Shown here piece by piece: positions 34,870-43,541 of a DNA stretch of 64,000 nt (position 1 is its first letter; each line of letters starts with the position of its first letter). The notes below the pieces were generated by a model, which was not told the DNA's origin, ran no database searches, and saw only the letters and a list, made by a program, of their open reading frames with translations. The stretch is from UBA12481 sp942493265 (lineage in GTDB: Bacteria; Bacteroidota; Bacteroidia; Bacteroidales; UBA12481), in contig OW818688.1 of assembly GCA_942493265.1 (NCBI GenBank), positions 2,666,001-2,730,000 on the forward strand, written 5' to 3'. The translations under genes were made by a program, and so were the position numbers.

Positions 34870-37434
34870 ATGAAGATTATTATCAATCCACCCAGGGAGC
34901 AATGGGATGAAATCCTGCAAAGGCCTGTCCTGAATGGAAACGCCACGGAGGAAAAAGTTTCCGGGATGCTTGAATTATTGCGGAAATCCGGCTGGGACGA
35001 AGCGTGCCGTTTGTCGGAAGAGCTGGATGGCTATATACCGGAGCCGGCGCAGATTTCTGCTGAGGAATTGAATGCAGCGGCTGACCAGTTGCCTGATTTG
35101 TTAAAAAATGCCATTTCACTTGCAGCCGCCAACATCCGGAAGTACCATGAATCCCAGGCCAGAAGCGGCCATGTGGTCAATATATCTCCGGGAATTAACT
35201 GTTATCAGAAATGGCTGCCAATCGAGAATGTCGGCCTTTATATACCCGGTGGTACCGCACCCCTGTTTTCAACTGTATTGATGCTGGCAATTCCTGCACA
35301 GATAGCCGGTTGCCGGGAATTGGTTCTCTGCTCACCGGGCAACAGACAGGGGAAGATTAATCCTGCAATTCTCTATGCAGCAGCTTTTTGTGGCATTACA
35401 AAAATTTTCAGGATCGGTGGAGTCCAGGCAATAGCTTCAATGGCTTATGGGCTTGGACCGGTTCCGAAGGCAGATAAGATCTTTGGTCCGGGCAATGCCT
35501 GGGTAACCATGGCCAAGCAGCTGGTGAGCCGGAATGGTGTGGCTATCGATATGCCTGCTGGTCCTTCGGAATTGCTGGTGGTGGCCGATGAGTCAGCCAG
35601 CCCTGCCTTTGTTGCTGCCGATCTGCTTTCACAGGCCGAACATGGCATCGACAGTCAGGTCCTTTTATTGACTACAAGCTGGGAGCTGGCAGAACGGGTT
35701 CACTATGAATCTGAATTGCAGCTGACGAAATTGCCACGCAGGGAAATTGCCGGTAAGGCATTGGAAAATAGTAAGATAATTGTGCTTTCAGATGAAGCAT
35801 CCATCATGGAGCTGGTGAATAGTTATGCACCGGAACACCTGATTCTGGCAGCAACCAATTACCAGCAGCTGGCCGAAGAAGTGCGGCATGCGGGTTCTGT
35901 ATTTCTTGGGCATTATTCCCCGGAGAGCGCCGGTGACTATGCTTCCGGAACAAATCATACGCTCCCGACCTCCGGATATGCTCGCGCATATAGCGGGATT
36001 ACCCTAGATTCCTTTATGAAATCAATTTCCTTTCAGGAACTTACCCGTTATGGACTGCAATCCATTGATCCGGCTATCAGCTTGATGGCAAGGGCTGAGG
36101 GCCTGGTTGGACACGCGGTAGCCGCTGAAATCAGAAGGGAAGGCATCCGTACCGTAGAGACGGATTATAATCCGTCTCAAAGCCAGGCTGAAAAGAACCG
36201 TAAAGAACGTGAAGATCGTGAAGAGGTTGGGGAAATTCAAAAGGAGGATACCGGAACCATGCAGCATATTCTGGATTACCTGAATCCACTGAACCTATTA
36301 TATCCACTTAATATTCTTGATCCTGAAAGTGAGCTGAACCCGCTGAATCTGTTGAACCGGCTGGTTCCTGAAGATGCAGATGCGGCACCCGCCAAACTGG
36401 GACCTGTTCACCTGATCAGACGCAATATCGCAAATTTGGTTCCTTACTCTTCCGCCCGGGATGAATTTACCAGCCGGGTCGGTGTTTTTCTGGATGCCAA
36501 CGAGAATCCCAATGAAACAGGGTTGAACCGCTATCCTGATCCCCGGCAAACCGAACTTCGTGAGACGGTGGCCAAACTCAAGGGAGTGGATCCGGCCAGT
36601 GTGTTTCTTGGCAATGGGAGTGATGAGGCAATTGATTTGCTGATCAGGGTTTTCTGTGAACCACGGATGAGCAGAATCATTACCATCAGTCCGACTTATG
36701 GAATGTATGCCGTTTGTGCCGGAATTCAGGATGTGGAAATCGACAAAGTATTGCTGAACCCGGATTTCTCTCTGAATACTAAAGCCATAATTGCTGCGGT
36801 AAGGTTTGATACCAAAATGATTTTCCTCTGTTCTCCAAATAATCCAACCGGAAACCAGATCCCAATTGAACAAATTCGCTTTCTGGCTGAAAGATTTAAC
36901 GGGATGATCGTTGTGGATGAAGCGTATATCGATTTTTCAACAGGCTTGTCGGCCTTGAACCTGATAAGTGATTATCCGAACATTGCGGTACTTCAGACGT
37001 TCTCAAAAGCCTGGGGACTGGCTGGCGTGCGCCTGGGAATGGCTTTTGCCAATCCCGACATAATTGCGGTGATGAATAAGGTCAAGTATCCCTATAACAT
37101 CAATGTTCTGAGTGCGGCTGCCGTTAAAGAAATCGTTAACACAGTCAAGGACGCAATATCGGCACCTGACGTCAGGCAGATTTTAACTGAACGGATCAGG
37201 CTGGCCGACAAATTGAAAGGGGTAAAGGTTGTAAAAAAAGTTTACCCTTCAGATGCAAATTTCCTGCTGGTGAAATTTAACGACCCGAAAGGCATTTACC
37301 GATATCTGGCCGATAACGGAATAGTCGTTCGCGACCGTTCCACTCAACCGCTGTGCGAAGGCTGCCTTAGAATTACAATCGGCACCCCGGCAGAAAACGA
37401 TGAACTGATTCATGCACTCAGCAAGGTTAACTAA
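34870..37434 (+). CDS. hisDC: HisD-HisC fusion: histidinol dehydrogenase / histidinol-phosphate aminotransferase
   Basis: The 854-residue fusion has complete HisD in residues 1-428 (LYIPGGTAPLFSTVLML, GPGNAWVTMAKQLV, DMPAGPSELLVVAD, SQAEHGID, YAPEHLIL, GTNHTLPTSG) and HisC in residues 513-854 (LVPYSSARDEF, FLDANENP, LGNGSDEAIDLLI, SPNNPTG, VVDEAYIDF, TFSKAWGLAGVRLG with the PLP Lys). HisC makes histidinol phosphate; HisD oxidises histidinol to histidine. In related genomes these are separate genes. The 84-residue linker is made of repeats: a palindrome at 36157-36178 and two nonamer arrays. An in-frame ATG at 36259 preceded by aaggagg (36241-36247) could start HisC on its own. Confidence 0.93.
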   Translation: MKIIINPPREQWDEILQRPVLNGNATEEKVSGMLELLRKSGWDEACRLSEELDGYIPEPAQISAEELNAAADQLPDLLKNAISLAAANIRKYHESQARSGHVVNISPGINCYQKWLPIENVGLYIPGGTAPLFSTVLMLAIPAQIAGCRELVLCSPGNRQGKINPAILYAAAFCGITKIFRIGGVQAIASMAYGLGPVPKADKIFGPGNAWVTMAKQLVSRNGVAIDMPAGPSELLVVADESASPAFVAADLLSQAEHGIDSQVLLLTTSWELAERVHYESELQLTKLPRREIAGKALENSKIIVLSDEASIMELVNSYAPEHLILAATNYQQLAEEVRHAGSVFLGHYSPESAGDYASGTNHTLPTSGYARAYSGITLDSFMKSISFQELTRYGLQSIDPAISLMARAEGLVGHAVAAEIRREGIRTVETDYNPSQSQAEKNRKEREDREEVGEIQKEDTGTMQHILDYLNPLNLLYPLNILDPESELNPLNLLNRLVPEDADAAPAKLGPVHLIRRNIANLVPYSSARDEFTSRVGVFLDANENPNETGLNRYPDPRQTELRETVAKLKGVDPASVFLGNGSDEAIDLLIRVFCEPRMSRIITISPTYGMYAVCAGIQDVEIDKVLLNPDFSLNTKAIIAAVRFDTKMIFLCSPNNPTGNQIPIEQIRFLAERFNGMIVVDEAYIDFSTGLSALNLISDYPNIAVLQTFSKAWGLAGVRLGMAFANPDIIAVMNKVKYPYNINVLSAAAVKEIVNTVKDAISAPDVRQILTERIRLADKLKGVKVVKKVYPSDANFLLVKFNDPKGIYRYLADNGIVVRDRSTQPLCEGCLRITIGTPAENDELIHALSKVN
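36157..36178. repeat. perfect palindrome at the end of the HisD domain
   Basis: Arms gagacggat and atccgtctc surround a TATA loop, giving 22 self-complementary bases. It is read in frame as ETDYNPS, exactly where HisD homology stops. Elements of the gtagagacg type are familiar as interspersed palindromes in other bacteria. Confidence 0.85.
36190..36234. repeat. nonamer array in HisD-HisC linker
   Basis: Units gaaaagaac, cgtaaagaa, cgtgaagat, cgtgaagag, gttggggaa encode a charged stretch (EKNRKEREDREE). The complement matches the tcttcacgt words of the intergenic array at 52790-52834. Confidence 0.75.
36271..36360. repeat. degenerate nonamer array before the HisC domain, about 10 units
   Basis: Units of the form ctgaatcca, ctgaaccta, cttaatatt, ctgaacccg, ctgaatctg, ttgaaccgg encode a Leu-Asn-Pro rich stretch (LNPLNLLYPLNILDP). 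The 9-base period matches three codons and keeps the two domains in frame. Confidence 0.75.
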
Positions 37435-37443
37435 TGTATTCCA

Positions 37444-37490
37444 ACCCCCGGCCTCACTCCATATTACTAACCCCGGCCTTTAGGCCGGGG
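37444..37490. repeat. GC-rich palindrome between hisDC and hisB
   Basis: The hairpin ccccggcc-ttta-ggccgggg (37471-37490) is a perfect 8-bp stem, and a half copy (cccccggcct) lies at 37445. It could act as an intercistronic processing or attenuation stem, but no T-run follows. It belongs to the same class as the palindromes inside the two his fusions. Confidence 0.7.
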
Positions 37491-37523
37491 GATATCCTCC
37501 TCTAATGAACTAACGCTTATTAA

Positions 37524-38645
37524 ATGAAACGAGCCCTCTTCATCGATCGCGACGGGACCCTCATTCAGGAGCCCGAAAACGAACAGGTAGATAATTTTGA
37601 GGAATTCCGGTACCTTCCGGGAGTATTCACGCATCTGGGAAAGATTGCCAGGATTTTGCCCTATGAGCTGGTGATAGTGAGCAATCAGGACGGGTTGGGT
37701 ACGGCTGCCTATCCTGAAAGTACTTTCTGGCCGGTGCAGAACAGGATGATAGAGACTTTCGATCAGGAGGATATCCATTTTGAGGATATATTGATCGATA
37801 AGAGCTTTGAATATGAGAACCTTCCTACCCGTAAGCCCGGTATCGGCATGATGCAGAAGTATCTTGCCGGAGATTATGATCTGGCTAATTCCTTTGTTAT
37901 CGGTGATCGTACTACCGATATCCGACTGGCTGCCAACCTTGGATGCATGGGCATCTATATCGGACCGGAAGAAAAATGGAACTCCAGGGCCACTCCTGAG
38001 GATGAAAAGCATTGTGCCTTGAAGGCAACCACCTGGAAAGAGATCGCTGATTATCTTTTCAAAAAGGAACGCGCTGCTGAAATTCGCCGGGTTTCAAAAG
38101 AAACGGATATCCTGGTAAAAGTGGCTCTCTACGGAACAGGCAAGGCAATTGTTTCCACCGGAATCGGATTTTTCGACCATATGATCGACCAGCTCGCCCG
38201 TCACAGCGGTTGCGACCTGGAAGTGCAGGTCAGGGGAGATCTGAATGTTGATGAACATCATACCGTTGAGGATACTGCCATTGTACTGGGTCAGGCTTTT
38301 CGCCAGGCCTGGGGCGATCTGAAAGGAATGAACCGGTATGGTTTCGTACTCCCGATGGACGATTCCCAGGCATCTGTTTCGATAGATCTGGGTGGCAGGC
38401 CTTATCTGAATTGGAAAGTCACTTTTCAGCGGGAAAAAGTAGGAGAACTTCCAACAGAACTTTTCCCGCATTTTTTCCGGTCATTTTCCGATGGTGCCCG
38501 ATGCACCCTCCATATCGAAGCAACAGGTGAAAACGAACACCACAAAATAGAAGCCATTTTCAAGGCGCTGGCACGGACCTTAAAACAAGCTCTTGCCGGG
38601 GATGCTGAAGGCACCGTTCCGAGTACCAAGGGAACAATAGATTAA
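37524..38645 (+). CDS. hisB: bifunctional histidinol-phosphatase / imidazoleglycerol-phosphate dehydratase
   Basis: The 373-residue protein has a HAD phosphatase in residues 1-165 (LFIDRDGTLI with Asp8 and Asp10, IVSNQDGLGT, TRKPGIG, IGDRTTDI) and the dehydratase in residues 180-373 (GIGFFDHMIDQLARH, DEHHTVEDTAI, ENEHHKIEAIF; paired HH metal sites). It supplies steps 6 and 8. The cysteines that bind structural zinc in the Escherichia coli phosphatase domain are absent: the region reads DKSFEYENLPTRKPG. The start ATG at 37524 follows the palindrome by 33 bases. Confidence 0.93.
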   Translation: MKRALFIDRDGTLIQEPENEQVDNFEEFRYLPGVFTHLGKIARILPYELVIVSNQDGLGTAAYPESTFWPVQNRMIETFDQEDIHFEDILIDKSFEYENLPTRKPGIGMMQKYLAGDYDLANSFVIGDRTTDIRLAANLGCMGIYIGPEEKWNSRATPEDEKHCALKATTWKEIADYLFKKERAAEIRRVSKETDILVKVALYGTGKAIVSTGIGFFDHMIDQLARHSGCDLEVQVRGDLNVDEHHTVEDTAIVLGQAFRQAWGDLKGMNRYGFVLPMDDSQASVSIDLGGRPYLNWKVTFQREKVGELPTELFPHFFRSFSDGARCTLHIEATGENEHHKIEAIFKALARTLKQALAGDAEGTVPSTKGTID

Positions 38646-38652
38646 TAAACGG

Positions 38653-39234
38653 ATGAAAATTGCAGTAATAAAATACAACGCGGGTAATATCGGATCTGTT
38701 GCCAATGCGCTCGATCGATTGGGCCAGGCCTGTATCATTACGGATGATCCGGATGAGATCAGGCAAGCGGATAAAGTTATTTTTCCCGGAGTGGGAGAGG
38801 CAAGTAGCACCATGAAGTACTTGAAGGATAAAGGATTGGATGTAATCATCCCTTCCCTCACACAACCGGTTCTCGGGATTTGTCTGGGCATGCAGCTGAT
38901 GTGCAGCTGGTCGGAGGAGGGGAACACACCCGGGTTGGGCATTTTTCCGGAAAAGGTTAAGCTTTTCAGAGGATCCATTAAGGTTCCGCATATGGGATGG
39001 AATTCTGTGATGTTTAAACCCAATGGGTTGTTTAAGGGTCTCCAGCCCGGAAGCTATGTCTATTTTGTGCACTCCTATTATGCCGAAGCCGGCGATTCTC
39101 AGCTGGCTACCTGCGATTATGGGAGTACATTCAGCGCGGCTCTCCATCGCGATAATTTTTATGCTGTTCAGTTCCATCCGGAAAAAAGCAGCGATGTGGG
39201 GCAAATTATTTTAAAAAATTTCATTGAGCTATGA
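38653..39234 (+). CDS. hisH: imidazole glycerol phosphate synthase, glutaminase subunit
   Basis: The 193-residue class I glutamine amidotransferase has nucleophile Cys77 in LGICLGMQLM and His175/Glu177 in FHPEKSSD. It supplies ammonia to the HisF cyclase. Its stop overlaps the start of hisAF by four bases, so its partner HisF is translated from the next ORF as the second half of a fusion. Confidence 0.93.
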   Translation: MKIAVIKYNAGNIGSVANALDRLGQACIITDDPDEIRQADKVIFPGVGEASSTMKYLKDKGLDVIIPSLTQPVLGICLGMQLMCSWSEEGNTPGLGIFPEKVKLFRGSIKVPHMGWNSVMFKPNGLFKGLQPGSYVYFVHSYYAEAGDSQLATCDYGSTFSAALHRDNFYAVQFHPEKSSDVGQIILKNFIEL

Positions 39235-40721
39235 TAGAGATCATTCCGGCAATCGATCTGATGAATGGCAAATGTGTCCGCCTTAGCGGAGGCAAATTCG
39301 ATACGATGAAAATCTATTCGGATAATCCGGCTGATCTCGCCCGCCAATTCAGGGATCAGGGGGTTACCTATTTACATATTGTTGATCTGGATGGCGCCCG
39401 TACGGGAAATCCGGTGCATACCGGTTTACTGAAGGAGATTGCATCCATCAGCGGAATTAAGGTTGATTTTGGGGGAGGAATCCGTTCCAGGGAAGCTTTT
39501 GCGGCAGTGCTTGATGCCGGTGCCGATAGGGTGAGTATTGGCAGTCTGGCGGTAACCCGGCCGGATGAACTGGAACAATGGTTGTCGGATTTTGGTGTTG
39601 ACCGGGTCATTCTGGGGGTAGATGTAAAAAATGAAAAGGTTGCCTACAATGGCTGGCAGAGTGAATCGGCCATTGGCTGGGAGGAATTTATAGGATTTTG
39701 GCTCGGGAAAGGGATCGATCGGATATTCTGTACGGATGTTGCCCGCGACGGAGCCTTGAATGGTCCGGCTATCGAATTGTATACCCGGATTTTAAAACAT
39801 TACCCGGGCATTGAACTCATTGCCAGTGGCGGAGTATCAGGACCGGAAGATATCACACTGCTGGAACAGGCAGGACTCTCGGGAGTTATCGTTGGGAAGG
39901 CAATATATGAGGGCCGACTCGGAATATCGCGCAGGGGAGGACCCATGGGTCCTCCCCTACGGAACCTTCTGGCCAAACGTATTATTCCTTGTTTGGATAT
40001 CCGCGACGGCCGGACGGTAAAAGGGGTAAATTTTGTGGATATCCGGGATGCGGGTGATCCGGTTGAACTGGCTGTACGATATGCGGAGGAAGGAGCCGAT
40101 GAGCTCGTTTTCCTTGATATAACGGCAACTATTGAAGGCCGGAAAACATTTCCACTTCTGGTTAAAAGGATCGCAAAGGTTCTGAATATCCCTTTTACAG
40201 TTGGCGGTGGAATCAGTACTTATGACGACGCAGTTATGCTGCTCGAGGCTGGAGCCGATAAGATCAGCCTGAATTCAGCAGCCGTTAAATCGCCGGAAAT
40301 TATCGACCGGCTGGCCGGAAGTTTTGGTAATCAATTTGTTGTACTGGCAATTGATGCAAGAGAAACTTCGGGATGGGAGGTTTATGTAAACGGCGGAAGG
40401 ATAGCAACCGGCAAGGATTTGTTCGAATGGGCCCGGGAAGGGCAGGAGAGGGGATGTGGCGAGATCTTGTTTACCAGCATGAATCATGATGGAACTAAAA
40501 ACGGATTTGCCTGCAATGCTCTTTCAAAAATGTCGGATATGCTCACCATACCGGTAATCGCCTCAGGAGGCGCCGGAACCCCGGAACACTTCAGGGATGC
40601 TTTTGTTGAAGGAAAAGCTGATGCAGCTCTTGCAGCCAGCGTTTTTCACTTTGGCGAAATCCCGATACCCGATCTAAAGAGATACCTTTACAACCAGGGA
40701 ATAACCGTAAGAATTAAGTGA
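39231..40721 (+). CDS. hisAF: HisA-HisF fusion: ProFAR isomerase / IGP synthase cyclase
   Basis: The 496-residue fusion joins two related half-barrel-repeat TIM barrels. HisA spans residues 1-232 (IIPAIDLMNGKCVRL with the catalytic Asp, VDFGGGIRS, DVARDGALNG, ASGGVSGPEDI, GVIVGKAIYEGR). HisF starts near residue 245 (LLAKRIIPCLDIRDGRTVKGVNF) and contains TVGGGIST, NSAAVKSPE, TSMNHDGTKNG and VIASGGAGTPEHF. The junction (39933-39958) is a perfect 26-base palindrome that replaces the last residues and stop of HisA and the HisF start. An ATG at the palindrome centre (39945, residue 239) is in frame, with gggagg just upstream, so free HisF could also be made. Confidence 0.93.
   Translation: MIEIIPAIDLMNGKCVRLSGGKFDTMKIYSDNPADLARQFRDQGVTYLHIVDLDGARTGNPVHTGLLKEIASISGIKVDFGGGIRSREAFAAVLDAGADRVSIGSLAVTRPDELEQWLSDFGVDRVILGVDVKNEKVAYNGWQSESAIGWEEFIGFWLGKGIDRIFCTDVARDGALNGPAIELYTRILKHYPGIELIASGGVSGPEDITLLEQAGLSGVIVGKAIYEGRLGISRRGGPMGPPLRNLLAKRIIPCLDIRDGRTVKGVNFVDIRDAGDPVELAVRYAEEGADELVFLDITATIEGRKTFPLLVKRIAKVLNIPFTVGGGISTYDDAVMLLEAGADKISLNSAAVKSPEIIDRLAGSFGNQFVVLAIDARETSGWEVYVNGGRIATGKDLFEWAREGQERGCGEILFTSMNHDGTKNGFACNALSKMSDMLTIPVIASGGAGTPEHFRDAFVEGKADAALAASVFHFGEIPIPDLKRYLYNQGITVRIK
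39933..39958. repeat. perfect 26-base palindrome at HisA-HisF junction
   Basis: The left arm aggggaggaccca is followed directly by its complement tgggtcctcccct. It is read as RGGPMGPPL. It sits exactly between the last HisA motif and the HisF N-terminus. Confidence 0.9.
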
Positions 40722-40736
40722 CGAATAAAAAATAGT

Positions 40737-41339
40737 ATGGACGAAAAACTTGACTTCTCAAAAGGCAATGGCCTGATTCCGGCCATCATTCAGGATGATT
40801 TAACACGCAAAGTGCTCATGCTGGGATATATGAATGAGGAATCACTAAAAATCACCAGGGAAACCGGTCTGGTAACCTTTTTCAGCCGCACCCGCGATAC
40901 CCTTTGGACCAAAGGTGAAACCAGCGGAAATTCACTCAGGGTGAAAAAAATTATTGCTGATTGCGACCGTGATACCCTGCTGATAATGGCCAGGCCTGAT
41001 GGCCCTGTGTGTCATGATGGCCCGGATACCTGCTTCAATGAAATCAATCAGACGGATCTTGTTTACCTGGACTATCTTCAGGAAGTTATCAAGGACCGCA
41101 AACATAATATGCCGGATGGATCCTATACCGCCAAGCTGTTTAGGAAAGGAACCGCAAAAATTGCTCAAAAAGTAGGAGAGGAGGCTGTTGAACTCGTTAT
41201 CGAAGCCATGAAATCAGATGATGAGGCTTTCCTGAACGAAGGTGCCGATCTTCTTTACCACCTTATTGTTCTTCTCGTTGATCGGGGCTGGACGCTTCAG
41301 GATGTGGCAAAAGTATTGGCTGGCAGGCATAAAAGCTAA
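40737..41339 (+). CDS. hisIE: phosphoribosyl-AMP cyclohydrolase / phosphoribosyl-ATP pyrophosphatase
   Basis: The 200-residue bifunctional protein has HisI in residues 1-105 (MLGYMNEESL, FFSRTRDTLWTKGETSGN, IADCDRDTLL, CHDGPDTCF metal site) and HisE in residues 110-200 (GTAKIAQKVGEEAVELVIEA, NEGADLLYHLIVLL). It performs steps 2 and 3. This HisI-HisE fusion is common in bacteria and carries no repeat. It is the last gene of the operon, followed by a terminator overlapping its final bases. Confidence 0.93.
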   Translation: MDEKLDFSKGNGLIPAIIQDDLTRKVLMLGYMNEESLKITRETGLVTFFSRTRDTLWTKGETSGNSLRVKKIIADCDRDTLLIMARPDGPVCHDGPDTCFNEINQTDLVYLDYLQEVIKDRKHNMPDGSYTAKLFRKGTAKIAQKVGEEAVELVIEAMKSDDEAFLNEGADLLYHLIVLLVDRGWTLQDVAKVLAGRHKS

Positions 41340-41343
41340 AAAA

Positions 41344-41375
41344 AAAGGCCCACCTGTAAGGATGGGCCTTTTTGA
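41344..41375 (+). terminator. rho-independent terminator of the his operon
   Basis: aaaggccca (41344-41352) pairs with tgggccttt (41363-41371) across a 10-base loop, followed by tt and preceded by an A-run. It starts 5 bases after the hisIE stop and could also work from the other strand. Confidence 0.88.
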
Positions 41376-41816
41376 AATTTGGGAGGAGATATGGAAGAAA
41401 ATGTGCTGCCAAAAAAAAAGGTTGACCTGCCGAAGAGCTGCCTTTTATTTTAGAAATAGTGTGATTGTTTTCGAACGGGTGTCCCCCAACCGTTTTGTTC
41501 CTTTCACTTTGTTAAGGTCAGCCAAACCTCATTTCCATATTTTCAAACAACTCCAGACAGGTCAACCGATTACCCTTGTCTTTCCGATATTAAAGATAAT
41601 TGGCATTATGATAAAAGTCAATAGGTCAATAGGTTATAGAGTGGATGAACTTCTTATTATGGGGCTTCAGCTTCATAAGTGCGTTTGATTAATTAATAAA
41701 TGCCGGTTTTTTTTGCTCAGAATGTTCATTTTCAAGGACCATTTCGATCTTGCAAAGCATTTTTTATGCGTTTCCCACTTTTTAATCGTAATTTTACAGT
41801 GGGTAATACTTTGTAA
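41376..41816. other. 440-base intergenic region, no gene recognised
   Basis: A/T-rich stretch between the his terminator and the acyl-CoA synthetase. A plus-strand ORF crosses it but starts inside hisIE and has no protein-like composition. A short direct repeat (caataggt twice, 41621-41635) and poly-T/poly-A runs are present. A box resembling a -7 element (tactttg, 41807-41813) lies right before the start codon, too close for a normal leader. A small RNA cannot be excluded. Confidence 0.5.
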
Positions 41817-43487
41817 ATGAATAATACAGCGGTTCAAGGTTTAACTGTCAGGGATTTGGTATGGGAGAGCTTCAGAAAGAATTCCAGCCTTCCGGCAGTA
41901 GGTTTTGTGGGGAAGAAGTTGATGACCTACGGTGAAATGAAGGATCAGGCAGAGCATCTTGCTTTTGCTTTGACCCAATCCGGTGTTGTTAAAGGAGATA
42001 AGGTGGCTATTTTAGGGCCAAATTCAGCGAATTGGGTGGTTTCTTATTTTACCCTTCTATCTCTCGGCATTATATCGGTGCCTGTTTTACCCGATTTTCA
42101 TGCTGCTGAAATCGATCATATTCTGAAACATGCATCCGTTAAAATGATTATTGTCAGTCGGAAGCAACTTGGCCGGCTATCTAAGGAAACCATTACCGGA
42201 ATTCCCATGATCATGATCCTTGAAGATTTCGGGATGCTGGTTAACCGTGAGCTTATTGAGGAGGATGATTCTTTTGTGCCACACATTCCAAAAGGCTCGC
42301 TCGATCCGTTTACCGTTTCGGTTGAACCCGAAGACCTGGCTTCGCTGATTTATACCTCTGGTACTACCGGTTTCAGTAAAGGCGTCATGCTAAATAACCG
42401 GAACCTGGTAACCAATATCCGTCAGTGCTATGGTATTGAACCATTGGATTCAAGCGACGTTTTCCTGTCGCTCCTGCCACTATCCCACACATACGAAAAT
42501 ACGGTTGGCATGCTGCTTCCTCTTACTTACGGAGCATCCATTCATTATCTGGATAAATTGCCAACTCCGGCAGTGTTGTTGCCCGCTCTCAAGAGTGTGA
42601 GGCCAACATATGTTGTTAGCGTGCCTCTGATCATTGAAAAGATCTTTAAATCACAAATCAAGGGCAAAGTTGATGGCTCACCTATCCTGAAGGTGCTGTA
42701 CCGGTTACCGGCTTTCCGTAAATTTTTTCACCGTTTGGCTGCTAAAAAATTGATGGAGACTTTTGGTGGAAGGCTGAAATTTTTTGGAATCGGCGGCGCT
42801 AAACTGGATGCAGGCACAGATCGTTTCCTCAAGGAGGGCGGATTCCCTTATTCCATTGGGTACGGACTCACTGAAACAGCCCCGCTGCTGAGTGGCACCA
42901 GGCCATCGGCTGTCAGGGTTCAATCAGCTGGAAAACCTGTTATCGGTGTTGAACTTAAAATCAATGAACCCGATCCGGAAACCGGAATCGGTGAAATCTG
43001 GGCAAAGGGTGGCAATGTTATGCAAGGGTACTATAACGAGCCCGAAATAACTGCTCAGGTTCTGATGCCTGACGGATGGTTCCGTACCGGCGATCTGGGG
43101 ATTTTTGACCCTGATGGTTACCTGTTCATTAAGGGCCGTTTGAAGAATGTTATACTTGGAGCTTCCGGCGAAAATATTTACCCTGAAGAGATCGAATCAG
43201 TCATCAACAGGTTTCATTATGTGCTTGAATCCGTAGTGGTTGAGAAAAAAGGCAAATTGGTCGCCCTGGTTCATTTCAATTATGAGGAACTGGAAAAGCA
43301 GTTCGCACATTTCAAGGATGAAACACGCCAGCAGGTGGAAAAGAAGATCGAAGAGATGAAAGCCGAACTTCAACAGTTCGTTAACTCTCAGGTTAACCGG
43401 TATTCGCGTCTTCAAGCCATTATCATTCAGGATACTCCGTTCGAGAAAACAGCCACGAAAAAGATCAAGAGATTTCTCTATCAGTGA
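41817..43487 (+). CDS. AMP-forming acyl-CoA synthetase
   Basis: The 556-residue protein is of the long-chain fatty acid-CoA ligase type. P-loop LIYTSGTTGFSKGVMLNN is near residue 180, IGYGLTETAPLLS is the adenylate motif, WFRTGDLGIFDPDGYLFIKGRLKNVI is the hinge region, and the C-terminal lysine region ends KTATKKIKRFLYQ. It activates a fatty or other carboxylic acid as an adenylate and transfers it to CoA. It is monocistronic, with a convergent gene 54 bases downstream. Confidence 0.9.
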   Translation: MNNTAVQGLTVRDLVWESFRKNSSLPAVGFVGKKLMTYGEMKDQAEHLAFALTQSGVVKGDKVAILGPNSANWVVSYFTLLSLGIISVPVLPDFHAAEIDHILKHASVKMIIVSRKQLGRLSKETITGIPMIMILEDFGMLVNRELIEEDDSFVPHIPKGSLDPFTVSVEPEDLASLIYTSGTTGFSKGVMLNNRNLVTNIRQCYGIEPLDSSDVFLSLLPLSHTYENTVGMLLPLTYGASIHYLDKLPTPAVLLPALKSVRPTYVVSVPLIIEKIFKSQIKGKVDGSPILKVLYRLPAFRKFFHRLAAKKLMETFGGRLKFFGIGGAKLDAGTDRFLKEGGFPYSIGYGLTETAPLLSGTRPSAVRVQSAGKPVIGVELKINEPDPETGIGEIWAKGGNVMQGYYNEPEITAQVLMPDGWFRTGDLGIFDPDGYLFIKGRLKNVILGASGENIYPEEIESVINRFHYVLESVVVEKKGKLVALVHFNYEELEKQFAHFKDETRQQVEKKIEEMKAELQQFVNSQVNRYSRLQAIIIQDTPFEKTATKKIKRFLYQ

Positions 43488-43493
43488 TAGAAT

Positions 43494-43513
43494 CGTAACG
43501 AACGTAACGAACG
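43494..43513. repeat. nonamer direct repeat, two units
   Basis: cgtaacgaa occurs twice followed by cg, in the short gap between two convergent genes. It belongs to the nonamer class by period but not by sequence. Confidence 0.6.
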
Positions 43514-43541
43514 AAAAGATTAGTTATGAGGGTAAGGGGAG

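Noticed and set aside
41242..41688. Plus-strand ORF of about 148 codons across the his terminator
   Set aside because: It begins inside hisIE in a different frame, crosses a strong terminator, and has no recognisable composition or motif.
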